Of a stretch of DNA of 64,000 nucleotides, positions 35,323 through 47,821 are shown piece after piece. The notes beneath the pieces were generated by a model. It was not told the origin of the DNA. It worked only from the letters and a program-made list of their open reading frames with translations, and did not search any database. Position numbers and translations under genes: made by a program. The stretch's first letter is position 1. Each line of letters opens with the position of its first letter. The DNA is from Alentia gelatinosa (taxonomy: Eukaryota; Annelida; Polychaeta; Phyllodocida; Polynoidae): the NCBI GenBank assembly GCA_950022655.1, contig OX465589.1:30233970-30297969 (forward strand), in the 5' to 3' direction.

Positions 35323-37212
35323 TTGCATCATGAGCTATATCGGGGTGTATCGGGACCATGGCACCTTTTTCATGCACCCTCCCAATACGTTACGACGCGC
35401 ACTGACGCGCACCGACGCGAACCGATACGCTACGATATGCCTTCCGACGTGCTAAGATATGGTAATTTTGTATCGGCTCTCGTCGGCTCGTGTCGGCGTT
35501 GGTGGGTGCAGGGTCTTAGGGTTAGAGTTAGGTTTAGGGTTAGGGTTGGGGTTGAACTTAAAACGCCATTCTAACAGTATCCTGCAATACAGGTACAGGT
35601 ACCGGTACAAAAATATTAAGTTCTCTGATGCATTGTAGTTTTGAAATGAATTGTTTACTAAGCTGTACATCTAGATTTTGAGAATAATCAAAATTAAGGT
35701 TAGCGATACACACACCACATGTGTCATTTCCTAGCAACTTTAACTAAATATCCAAGCACAGTCTACCTGAGTCGAGGGCAGACACTGCAGAATGGACACT
35801 CAAAACTCGCTCACATTTTCAGCAAAATTTGAAGCTAAGGTAATATAAATAGTAATAATACTTCCAAAATATTCTACTTCATGTATATCCATTTTTGCAT
35901 TTATTAAATACTCAAGTTCAGTACTGGAAAAAAATGGGCCGAATTTGTTGTGGGTCGAGTTCCATTTACGGGTCGAGTTTGTTGTGGGTCGAGTTTTTTA
36001 TTGATCGATTTCGTTGCGGGTCGAGTTTTTGAGTATTCATGAGTGACTCTAATTGGTTAAGGGTTAGGGTTAGGGTTAGGGTTAGGATAGGGTAAGGGTT
36101 AGGGTTAGGGTTAAGTACAGGGATAGGAATAGGGATAGGGTTAGGGAGAGGTTTAGTGATAGGGATAGGGATAGTGTTAGGGTTAGGGTTGGTGTTGAAC
36201 TTAAAACGCCCTTCTAACAGTATCCTGCAATACAGGGTTAGGGTTAGGGATAGGGTAAGGGTTAGGGTTGGGATAGGGATAGGTCCAGGGTTAGGGTTAG
36301 GATAGGGTTAGGGTTAGGGCTAGTAATTCGTTGTGGGTCGAGTTCCATTTACGGGTCGAGTTTGTTGTGTGTCGAGTTTTTATTGATCGATTTCATTGCG
36401 GATCGAGTTTTCGAGTATTCATGAGTGACTCTAATTGCTTAAGGGTTAGGGTTAGGGTTAGGGTTAGGATAGGGTAAGGGTTAGGGTTAGGGTTAAGTAC
36501 AGGGATAGGAATAGGGATAGGGTTAGGGAGAGGGTTAGTGATAGGGATAGGGATAGTGTTAGGGTTAGGGTTGGTGTTGGACTTAAAACGCCCTTCTAAC
36601 AGTATCCTGCAATACAGGATTAGGGTTAGGGATAGGGTAAGGGTTAGGGTTGGGATAGGGATAGGGTCAGGGTTAGGGTTAGGATAGGGTTAGGGATAGG
36701 GCTAGGGATAGGGTTAGGGATAGAGTTAGGGATGCGGATAGGGTTAGGGTTAGGGCTAGGGTTAGGGTTAGATGGGGTGTCCACCAAGCTCCCGACGCGA
36801 ACTGACGCGCCCCCATATTGCCCTTCCGATACAAAATCCATATCGTAACAAAATCGTAGAGCTTATCGGGGCAGTTGGTAAGTTTTCTACGATAACACTA
36901 CTTACGCGGCTCAATGCGCACCGACGCAAACTGATGCAAAACCTGTATCGCAGTGTGTAGATGACCCTTTTAACGGGAAATCATATGAAATAATCGATAG
37001 AAAATTATGAAATTTTCAGAATCTGTAGAATCTTTAATGCTGAAACGGCTCTGCAAAAATTGTGAAATTTGATAGTAGATAAGGTCTCAAAACGATCATT
37101 TTATACTTTAACTGAGGTATCATATAATATTGTTTGTATCTACAGATAAAATATCAATCTTAAATATGCATTATTTCTGGTACTATAAAGGAAATATGGT
37201 TAATTACACTGG
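35323..37212 (+). repeat. Satellite unit 18, class M, type II head
   Basis: 1890 bp; C 35937 (GGGCCG form), C' 36327, E 36770. GTGCTAAGATATGG near 35449 is shared only with the unit at 40055; it also creates a stop codon in the head reading frame. C' follows GGGCTAGTAATTCG near 36317, again shared with 40055. TGTTGGACTTAAAACG near 36573 is private. Confidence 0.95.
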
Positions 37213-40054
37213 TTGCATCATGAGCTATATCGGGGTGTATCGGGACCATGGCACCTTTTTCATGCACCCTCCCAATACGTTACGACGCGCACTGACGCGC
37301 ACCGACGCGAACCGATACGCTACGATATGCCTTCCGACGTGCTACGATATGGTAATTTTGTATCGGCTCTCGTCGGCTCGTGTCGGCGTTGGTGGGTGCA
37401 GGGTCTTAGGGTTAGAGTTAGGTTTAGGGTTAGGGTTGGGGTTGAACTTAAAACGCCATTCTAACAGTATCCTGCAATACAGGTACAGGTACCGGTACAA
37501 AAATATTAAGTTCTCTGATGCATTGTAGTTTTGAAATGAATTGTTTACTAAGCTGTACATCTAGATTTTGAGAATAATCAAAATTAAGGTTAGCGATACA
37601 CACACCACATGTGTCATTTCCTAGCAACTTTAACTAAATATCCAAGCACAGTCTACCTGAGTCGAGGGCAGACACTGCAGAATGGACACTCAAAACTCTC
37701 TCACATTTTCAGCAAAATTTGAAGCTAAGGTAATATAAATAGTAATAATACTTCCAAAATATTCTACTTCATGTATATCCATTTTTGCATCTATTAAATA
37801 CTCAAGTTCAGTACTGGAAAAAAATGGGTCGAATTTGTTGTGGGTCGAGTTCCATTTACGGGTCGAGTTTGTTGTGGGTCGAGTTTTTTATTGATCTATT
37901 TCGTTGAGGGTCGAGTTTCCAAGTATGCATGAGTGACTCTAATTGGTTAAGGGTTAGGGTTAGGGTTAGGGCTAGGATTAGGGTTAGGGTTAGGGTTAGG
38001 ATAGGGTAAGGGTTAGGGTTTGGGTTAAGTACAGGGATAGGAATAGGGATAGGGTTAAGGAGAGGGTTAGTGATAGGGATAGGGATAGTGTTAGGGTTAG
38101 GGTTGGTGTTGAACTTAAAACGCCCTTCTAACAGTATCCTGCAATACAGGGTTAGGGTTAGGGATAGGGTAAGGGTTAGGGTTGGGATAGGGATAGGTCC
38201 AGGGTTAGGGTTAGGATAGGGTTAGGGTTAGGGCTAGGAATTTGTTGTGGGTCGAGTTCCATTTACGGGTCAAGTTTGTTGTGGGTCAAGTTTTTTATTG
38301 ATCGATTTCGTTGCGGGTCGAGTTTTTGCGTTGGCTCGTGTCGGCGTTGGTGGGTGCAGGGTCTTAGGGTTAGAGTTAGGTTTAGGGTTAGGGTTGGGGT
38401 TGAACCTAAAACGCCATTCTAACAGTACCCTGCAATACAGGTACAGGTACCGGTACAAAAATATTAAGTTCTCTGATGCATTGTAGTTTTGAAACGAATT
38501 GTTCACTAAGCTGTACATCTAGATTTTGAGAATAATCAAAATTAATGTTAGCGATACACACACCACATGTGTCATTTCCTAGCAACTTTAACCAAATATC
38601 CAAGCACAGTCTACCTGAGTCGAGGGCAGACACTGCAGAATGGACACTCAAAACTCGCTCACATTTTCAGCAAAATTTGAAGCTAAGGTAATATAAATAG
38701 TAATAATACTTTCAAAATATTCTACTTCATGTATATCCATTTTTGCATTTATTAAATACTCAAGTTCAGTACTGGAAAAAAATGGGCCGAATTTGTTGTG
38801 GGTCGAGTTCCATTTACGGGTCGAGTTTGTTGTGGGTCGAGTTTTTTATTGATCGATTTCGTTGCGGGTCGAGTTTTTGAGTATTCATGAGTGACTTTAA
38901 TTGGTTAAGGGTTAGGGTTAGGGTTAGGGTTAGGATAGGGTAAGGGTTAGGGTTAGGGTTAAGTACAGGGATAGGAATAGGGATAGGGTTAGGGAGAGGT
39001 TTAGTGATAGGGATAGGGATAGTGTTAGGGTTAGGGTTGGTGTTGAACTTAAAACGCCCTTCTAACAGTATCCTGCAATACAGGGTTAGGGTTAGGGATA
39101 GGGTAAGGGTTAGGGTTGGGATAGGGATAGGTCCAGGGTTAGGGTTAGGATAGGGTTAGGGTTAGGGCTAGGAATTCGTTGTGGGTCGAGTTCCATTTAC
39201 GGGTCGAGTTTGTTGTGTGTCGAGTTTTTATTGATCGATTTCATTGCGGATCGAGTTTTCGAGTATTCATGAGTGACTCTAATTGCTTAAGGGTTAGGGT
39301 TAGGGTTAGGATAGGGTAAGGGTTAGGGTTAGGGTTAAGTACAGGGATAGGAATAGGGATAGGGTTAGGGAGAGGGTTAGTGATAGGGATAGGGATAGTG
39401 TTAGGGTTAGGGTTGGTGTTGAACTTAAAACGCCCTTCTAACAGTATCCTGCAATACAGGATTAGGGTTAGGGATAGGGTAAGGGTTAGTGTTGGGATAG
39501 GGATAGGGTCAGGGTTAGGGTTAGGATAGGGTTAGGGATAGGGCTAGGGATAGGGTTAGGGATAGAGTTAGGGATGCGGATAGGGTTAGGGTTAGGGCTA
39601 GGGTTAGGGTTAGATGGGGTGTCCACCAAGCTCCCGACGCGAACTGACGCGCCCCCATATTGCCCTTCCGATACAAAATCCATATCGTGACAAAATCGTA
39701 GAGCTTATCGGGGCAGTTGGTAAGTTTTCTACGATAACACTACTGACGCGGCTCAATGCGCACCGACGCAAACTGATGCAAAACCTGTATCGCAGTGTGT
39801 AGATGACCCTTTTAACAGGAAATCATATGAAATAATCGATAGAAAATTATGAAATTTTCAGAATCTGTAGAATCTTTAATGCTGAAACGGCTCTGCAAAA
39901 ATTGTGAAATTTGATAGTAGATAAGGTCTCAAAACGATCATTTTATACTTTAACTGAGGTATCATATAATATTGTTTGTATCTACAGATAAAATATCAAT
40001 CTTAAATATGCATTATTTCTGGAACTATAAAGGAAATATGGTTAATTACACTGG
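37213..40054 (+). repeat. Satellite unit 19, class L2, type II head
   Basis: 2842 bp; C 37827, junction 38327, C 38786, C' 39175, E 39612. Matches the unit at 32481 at a 4732-bp offset, including the four changes private to that pair. Small differences: GTGACTTTAATTGG near 38890, GTTAGTGTTGGG near 39485 and ATCGTGACAAAATC near 39685. Confidence 0.95.
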
Positions 40055-41945
40055 TTGCATCATGAGCTATATCGGGGTGTATCGGGACCATGGCACCTTT
40101 TTCATGCACCCTCCCAATACGTTACGACGCGCACTGACGCGCACCGACGCGAACCGATACGCTACGATATGCCTTCCGACGTGCTAAGATATGGTAATTT
40201 TGTATCGGCTCTCGTCGGCTCGTGTCGGCGTTGGTGGGTGCAGGGTCTTAGGGTTAGAGTTAGGTTTAGGGTTAGGGTTGGGGTTGAACTTAAAACGCCA
40301 TTCTAACAGTATCCTGCAATACAGGTACAGGTACCGGTACAAAAATATTAAGTTCTCTGATGCATTGTAGTTTTGAAATGAATTGTTTACTAAGCTGTAC
40401 ATCTAGATTTTGAGAATAATCAAAATTAAGGTTAGCGATACACACACCACATGTGTCATTTCCTAGCAACTTTAACTAAATATCCAAGCACAGTCTACCT
40501 GAGTCGAGGGCAGACACTGCAGAATGGACACTCAAAACTCGCTCACATTTTCAGCAAAATTTGAAGCTAAGGTAATATAAATAGTAATAATACTTCCAAA
40601 ATATTCTACTTCATGTATATCCATTTTTGCATTTATTAAATACTCAAGTTCAGTACTGGAAAAAAATGGGCCGAATTTGTTGTGGGTCGAGTTCCATTTA
40701 CGGGTCGAGTTTGTTGTGGGTCGAGTTTTTTATTGATCGATTTCGTTGCGGGTCGAGTTTTTGAGTATTCATGAGTGACTCTAATTGGTTAAGGGTTAGG
40801 GTTAGGGTTAGGGTTAGGATAGGGTAAGGGTTAGGGTTAGGGTTAAGTACAGGGATAGGAATAGGGATAGGGTTAGGGAGAGGTTTAGTGATAGGGATAG
40901 GGATAGTGTTAGGGTTAGGGTTGGTGTTGAACTTAAAACGCCCTTCTAACAGTATCCTGCAATACAGGGTTAGGGTTAGGGATAGGGTAAGGGTTAGGGT
41001 TGGGATAGGGATAGGTCCAGGGTTAGGGTTAGGATAGGGTTAGGGTTAGGGCTAGTAATTCGTTGTGGGTCGAGTTCCATTTACGGGTCGAGTTTGTTGT
41101 GTGTCGAGTTTTTATTGATCGATTTCATTGCGGATCGAGTTTTCGAGTATTCATGAGTGACTCTAATTGCTTAAGGGTTAGGGTTAGGGTTAGGGTTAGG
41201 ATAGGGTAAGGGTTAGGGTTAGGGTTAAGTACAGGGATAGGAATAGGGATAGGGTTAGGGAGAGGGTTAGTGATAGGGATAGGGATAGTGTTAGGGTTAG
41301 GGTTGGTGTTGAACTTAAAACGCCCTTCTAACAGTATCCTGCAATACAGGATTAGGGTTAGGGATAGGGTAAGGGTTAGGGTTGGGATAGGGATAGGGTC
41401 AGGGTTAGGGTTAGGATAGGGTTAGGGATAGGGCTAGGGATAGGGTTAGGGATAGAGTTAGGGATGCGGATAGGGTTAGGGTTAGGGCTAGGGTTAGGGT
41501 TAGATGGGGTGTCCACCAAGCTCCCGACGCGAACTGACGCGCCCCCATATTGCCCTTCCGATACAAAATCCATATCGTAACAAAATCGTAGAGCTTATCG
41601 GGGCAGTTGGTAAGTTTTCTACGATAACACTACTTACGCGGCTCAATGCGCACCGACGCAAACTGATGCAAAACCTGTATCGCAGTGTGTAGATGACCCT
41701 TTTAACGGGAAATCATATGAAATAATCGATAGAAAATTATGAAATTTTCAGAATCTGTAGAATCTTTAATGCTGAAACGGCTCTGCAAAAATTGTGAAAT
41801 TTGATAGTAGATAAGGTCTCAAAACGATCATTTTATACTTTAACTGAGGTATCATATAATATTGTTTTGTATCTACAGATAAAATATCAATCTTAAATAT
41901 GCATTATTTCTGGAATTATAATAGAAATATGGTTAATTACACTGG
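40055..41945 (+). repeat. Satellite unit 20, class M, type II head
   Basis: 1891 bp; C 40669, C' 41058, E 41502. Copy of the unit at 35323 at 4732 bp, including GTGCTAAGATATGG near 40181 and GGGCTAGTAATTCG near 41049. Its tail switches to the GGAATTATAATAG form that precedes the type I head at 41946, so the 4.73-kb repeat ends in block F. Confidence 0.95.
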
Positions 41946-43462
41946 TTGCATCATGAGTTATATGGGGTGTATCGGGACCATGGCACCTTTTTCATGCACC
42001 CTCCCAATACCTTACGATACGCACTGACGCGCACCGACGCGAACCTATACGCTACGATATGCCTTCCGACATGCTACGATATGGTAATTTTGTATCGGCT
42101 CACGTCGGCTCGTGTCGGCGTTGGTGGGTGCAGGGTCTTAGGGTTAGAGTTAGGTTTAGGGTTAGGGTTGGGGTTAAACTTAAAACGCCATTCTAACAGT
42201 ATCCTGCAATACAGGTACAGGTACCGGTACAAAAATATTAAGTTCTCTGATGCATTGTAGTTTTGAAATGAATTGTTTACTAAGCTGTACATCTAGATTT
42301 TGAGAATAATCAAAATTAATGTTAGCGATACACACACCACATGTGTCATTTCCTAGCAACTTAAACTAAATATCCAAGCACAGTCTACCTGAGTCGAGGG
42401 CAGACACTGCAGAATGGACACTCAAAACTCGCTCACATTTTCAGCAAAATTTGAAGCTAAGGTAATATAAATAGTAATAATACTTCCAAAATATTCTACT
42501 TCATGTATATCCATTTTTGCATCTATTAAATACTCAAGTTCAGTACTGAAAAAAATTGGGTCGAAATCGATGTGGGTCGAGTTCCATTTACGGGTCGAGT
42601 TTGTTGTGGGTCGAGTTTTTTATTGATCGATTTTGTTGCGGGTCGAGTTTTCGAGTATTCATGAGTGACTAATTGGTTAAGGGTTAGGGTTAGGGTTAGG
42701 GTTAAGGTTAGGGTTAGGATAGGGTAAGGGTTAGGGTAAGGGTTAAGTACAGGGATAGGAATAGGGATAGGGTTAGGGAGAGGGTTAGTGATAGGGATAG
42801 GGATAGTGTTAGGGTTAGGGTTGGTGTTGAACTTAAAACGCCCTTCTAACAGTATCCTGCAATACAGGGTTAGGGTTAGGGATAGGGTAAGGGTTAGGGT
42901 TGGGATAGGGATAGGGTCAGGGTTAGGGTTAGGATAGGGTTAGGGATAGGGCTAGGGATAGGGTTAGGGATAGAGTTAGGGATGGGGATAGGGTTAGGGT
43001 TAGGGCTAGGGTTAGGGTTAGAGGGGGTGTCCACCAAGCTCCCGACGCGAACTGACGCGCCCCCATATTGCCCTTCCGATACAAAATCCATATTGTAACA
43101 AAATCGTAGAGCTTATCGGGGCAGTTGGTAAGTTTTCTACGATAACGCTACTGACGCGGCTCAATGCGCACCAACGCGAACTGATGCAAAACATGTATCG
43201 CAGTGTATAGATGACTCTTTTAACGGGAAATCATATGAAATAATCGATAGAAAATTATGAAATTTTGAGAATCTGTAGAATCTTTAATGCTCAAACGGCT
43301 CTGCAAAAATTGTGAAATTTGATAGTAGATAAGGTCTCAAAACGATCATTTTATACTTTAACTGAGGTATCATATAATATTGTTTGTATCTACAGATAAA
43401 ATATCAATCTTAAATATGCATTATTTCTGGAACTATAAAGGAAATATGGTTAATTACACTGG
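41946..43462 (+). repeat. Satellite unit 21, class S, type I head
   Basis: 1517 bp; alpha C 42558, E 43021. The head reads AATACCTTACGATACGC and the tag begins GGGGTTAAACTT near 42170; the ACGATACGC and GGTTAAAC features recur at 49711 and 51599. Block C ends GAGTGACTAATTGG near 42664, a 3-bp loss. Private AACTTAAACTAAATATC near 42358 and ACATGTATCGCAG near 43190. Confidence 0.95.
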
Positions 43463-46304
43463 TTGCATCATGAGCTATATCGGGGTGTATCAGGACCATG
43501 GCACCTTTTTCATGCACCCTCCCAATACGTTACGACGCGCACTGACGCGCACCGACGCGAACCGATACGCTACGATATGCCTTCCGACGTGCTACGATAT
43601 GGTAATTTTGTATCGGCTCTCGTCGGCTCGTGTCGGCGTTGGTGGGTGCAGGGTCTTAAGGTTAGAGTTAGGTTTAGGGTTAGGGTTGGGGTTGAACTTA
43701 AAACGCCATTCTAACAGTATCCTGCAATACAGGTACAGGTACCGGTACAAAAATATTAAGTTCTCTGATGCATTGTAGTTTTGAAATGAATTGTTAACTA
43801 AGCTGTACATCTAGATTTTGAGAATAATCAAAATTAAGGTTAGCGATACACACACCACATGTGTCATTTCCTAGCAACTTTAACTAAATATCCAAGCACA
43901 GTCTACCTGAGTCGAGGGCAGACACTGCAGAATGGACACTTAAAACTCGCTCACATTTTCAGCAAAATTTGAAGCTAAGGTAATATAAATAGTAATAATA
44001 CTTCCAAAATATTCTACTTCATGTATATCCATTTTTGCATCTATTAAATACTCAAGTTCAGTACTGAAAAAAATGGGTCGAAATCGATGTGGGTCGAGTT
44101 CCATTTACGGGTCGAGTTTGTTGTGGGTCAAGTTTTTTATTGATCTATTTCGTTGAGGGTCGAGTTTTCGAGTATGCATGAGTGACTCTAATTGGTTAAG
44201 GGTTAGGGTTAGGGTTAGGGCTAGGGTTAGGGTTAGGGTTAGGGTTAGGATAGGGTAAGGGTTAGGGTTTGGGTTAAGTACAGGGATAGGAATAGGGATA
44301 GGGTTAAGGAGAGGGTTAGTGATAGGGATAGGGATAGTGTTAGGGTTAGGGTTGGTGTTGAACTTAAAACGCCCTTCTAACAGTATCCTGCAATACAGGG
44401 TTAGGGTTAGGGATAGGGTAAGGGTTAGGGTTGGGATAGGGATAGGTCCAGGGTTAGGGTTAGGATAGGGTTAGGGTTAGGGCTAGGAATTTGTTGTGGG
44501 TCGAGTTCCATTTACGGGTCAAGTTTGTTGTGGGTCGAGTTTTTTATTGATCGATTTCGTTGCGGGTCGAGTTTTTGCGTTGGCTCGTGTCGGCGTTGGT
44601 GGGTGCAGGGTCTTAGGGTTAGAGGTAGGTTTAGGGTTAGGGTTGGGGTTGAACTTAAAACGCCATTCTAACAGTACCCTGCAATACAGGTACGGGTACC
44701 GGTACAAAAATATTAAGTTCTCTGATGCATTGTAGTTTTGAAACGAATTGTTTACTAAGCTGTACTTCTAGATTTTGAGAATAATCAAAATTAATGTTAG
44801 CGATACACACACCACAAGTGTCATTTCCTAGCAACTTTAACTAAATATCCAAGCACAGTCTACCTGAGTCGAGGGCAGACACTGCAGAATGGACACTCAA
44901 AACTCGCTCACATTTTCAGCAAAATTTGAAGCTAAGGTAATATAAATAGTAATAATACTTCCAAAATATTCTACTTCATGTATATCCATTTTTGCATCTA
45001 TATAATACTCAAGTTCAGTACTGGAAAAAAATGGGCCGAATTTGTTGTGGGTCGAGTTCCATTTACGGGTCGAGTTTGTTGTGGGTCGAGTTTTTTATTG
45101 ATCGATTTCGTTGCGGGTCGAGTTTTTGAGTATTCATGAGTGACTCTAATTGGTTAAGGGTTAGGGTTAGGGTTAGGATAGGGTAAGGGTTAGGGTTAGG
45201 GTTAAGTACAGGGATAGGAATAGGGATAGGGTTAGGGAGAGGTTTTGTGATAGGGATAGGGATAGTGTTAGGGTTAGGGTTGGTGTTGAACTTAAAACGC
45301 CCTTCTAACAGTATCCTGCAATACAGGGTTAGGGTTAGGGATAGGGTAAGGGTTAGGGTTGGGATAGGGATAGGTCCAGGGTTAGGGTTAGGATAGGGTT
45401 AGGGTAAGGGCTAGGAATTCGTTGTGGGTCGAGTTCCATTTACGGGTCGAGTTTGTTGTGTGTCGAGTTTTTATTGATCGATTTCGTTGCGGATCGAGTT
45501 TTCGTGTATTCATGAGTGACTCTAATTGCTTAAGGGTTAGGGTTAGGGTTAGGGTTAGGGTTAGGGTTAGGATAGGGTTAGGGTTAAGTACAGGGATAGG
45601 AATAGGGATAGGGTTAGGGAGAGGGTTAGTGATAGGGATAGGGATAGTGTTAGGGTTAGGGTTGGTGTTGAACTTAAAACGCCCTTCTAACAGTATCCTG
45701 CAATACAGGATTAGGGTTAGGGATAGGGTAAGGGTTAGGGTTGGGATAGGGATAGGGTCAGGGTTAGGGTTAGGATAGGGTTAGGGATAGGGCTAGGGAT
45801 AGGGTTAGGGATAGAGTTAGGGATGCGGATAGGGTTAGGGTTAGGGCTAGGGTTAGGGTTAGATGGGGTGTCCACCAAGCTCCCGACGCGAACAGACGCG
45901 CCCCCATATTGCCCTTCCGATACAAAATCCATATCGTAACAAAATCGTAGAGCTTATCGGGGCAGTTGGTAAGTTTTCTACGATAACACTACTGACGCGG
46001 CTCAATGCGCACCGACGCGAACTGATGCAAAACCTGTATCGCAGTGTGTAGATGACCCTTTTAACGGAAAAAAAATATGAAATAATCGATAGAAAATTAT
46101 GAAATTTTCAGAATCTGTAGAATCTTTAATGCTAAAACGGCTCTGCAAAAATTGTGAAATTTGATAGTAGATAAGGTCTCAAAACGATCATTTTATACTT
46201 TAACTGAGGTATCATATAATATTGTTTGTATCTACAGATAAAATATCAATCTTAAATATGCATTATTTCTGGAACTATAAAGGAAATATGGTTAATTACA
46301 CTGG
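43463..46304 (+). repeat. Satellite unit 22, class L2, type II head
   Basis: 2842 bp; alpha C 44075, junction 44576, GGGCCG-form C 45033, C' near 45418, E 45861. GGTCTTAAGGTTAG at 43652 and GTTAACTAAG at 43793 are shared with the units at 53115, 54632 and 56148. Block F has a local rewrite at about 46066-46078, and GAGGTAGG near 44622 and GGTACGGGTACC near 44688 are private. Confidence 0.95.
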
Positions 46305-47821
46305 TTGCATCATGAGCTATATCGGGGTGTATCGGGACCATGGCACCTTTTTCATGCACCCTCCCAATACGTTACGATGCGCACTGACGCGCACCGACGC
46401 GAACCGATACGCTACGATATGCCTTCCGACGTGCTACGATATGGTAATTTTGTATCGGCTCTCGTCGGCTCGTGTCGGCGTTGGTGGGTGCAGGGTCTTA
46501 GGGTTAGAGTTAGGTTTAGGGTTAGGGTTGGGGTTGAACTTAAAACGCAATTCTAACAGTATCCTGCAATACAGGTACAGGTACCGGTACAAAAATATTA
46601 AGTTCTCTGATGCATTGTAGTTTTGAAATGAATTGTTTACTAAGCTGTACATCTAGATTTTGAGAATAATCAAAATTAATGTTAGCGATACACACACCAC
46701 ATGTGTCATTTCCTAGCAACTTTAACTAAATATCCAAGCACAGTCTACCTGAGTCGAGGGCAGACACTGCAGAATGGACACTCAAAACTCGCTCACATTT
46801 TCAGCAAAATTTGAAGCTAAGGTAATATAAATAGTAATAATACTTCCAAAATATTCTACTTCTCATATATCCATTTTTGCATCTATTAAATACTCAAGTT
46901 CAGTACTGAAAAAAATGGGTCGAAATCGATGTGGGTCGAGTTCCATTTACGGGTCGAGTTTGTTGTGGGTCGAGTTTTTTATTGATCGATTTTGTTGCGG
47001 GTCGAGTTTTCGAGTATTCATGAGTGACTAATTGGTTAAGGGTTAGGGTTAGGGTTAGGGTTAAGGTTAGGGTTAGGATAGGGTAAGGGTTAGGGTAAGG
47101 GTTAAGTACAGGGATAGGAATAGGGATAGGGTTAGGGAGAGGGTTAGTGATAGGGATAGGGATAGTGTTAGGGTTAGGGTTGGTGTTGAACTTAAAACGC
47201 CCTTCTAACAGTATCCTGCAATACAGGGTTAGGGTTAGGGATAGGGTAAGGGTTAGGGTTGTGATAGGGATAGGGTCAGGGTTAGGGTTAGGATAGGGTT
47301 AGGGATAAAGTTAGGGATAGGGTTAGGGATAGAGTTAGGGATGGGGATAGGGTTAGCGTTAGGGCTAGGGTTAGGGTTAGAGGGGGTGTCCACCAAGCTC
47401 CCGATGCGAACTGACGCGCCCCCATATTGCCCTTCCGATACAAAATCCATATTGTAACAAAATCGTAGAGCTTATCGGGGCAGTTGGTAAGTTTTCTACG
47501 ATAACGCTACTGACGCGGCTCAATGCGCACCAACGCGAACTGATGCAAAACCTGTATCGCAGTGTATAGATGACTCTTTTAACGGGAAATCATATGAAAT
47601 AATCGATAGAAAATTATGAAATTTTGAGAATCTGTAGGATCTTTAATGCTTAAACGGCTCTGCAAAAATTGTGAAATTTGATAGTAGATAAGGTCTCAAA
47701 ACGATCATTTTATACTTTAACTGAGGTATCATATAATATTGTTTGTATCTACAGATGAAATATCAATCTTAAATATGCATTATTTCTGGAACTATAAAGG
47801 AAATATGGTTAATTACACTGG
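46305..47821 (+). repeat. Satellite unit 23, class S, type II head
   Basis: 1517 bp; alpha C 46917, E 47380. AAACGCAATTCTAAC near 46543 and TACTTCTCATATATCC near 46857 are private. GGGATAAAGTTAGGG near 47302 and GTTAGCGTTAGGG near 47351 vary D'. CCCGATGCGAAC near 47400 and CTGTAGGATC near 47632 recur about 15.52 kb to the right. Confidence 0.95.

Larger units (their letters stand above)
32481..41945 (+). repeat. Higher-order repeat, 2 x about 4733 bp (L2+M)
   Basis: Units of 2842+1890 bp and 2842+1891 bp follow each other, and markers private to each member (GAGTTTCCAAG, GAACCTAAAACG, GTGCTAAGATATGG, GGGCTAGTAATTCG) recur at 4732 bp. This is the longest adjacent tandem repeat in the window. 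The first M member carries the type II tail into the next L2 and the second switches to the type I tail, placing the right edge in block F near 41860-41930. Confidence 0.9.

Noticed and set aside
45422..45778. 118-codon RVRVRV/GLGLG frame
   Set aside because: Pure telomere-variant translation opened by one shortened D tract; absent from sister units.
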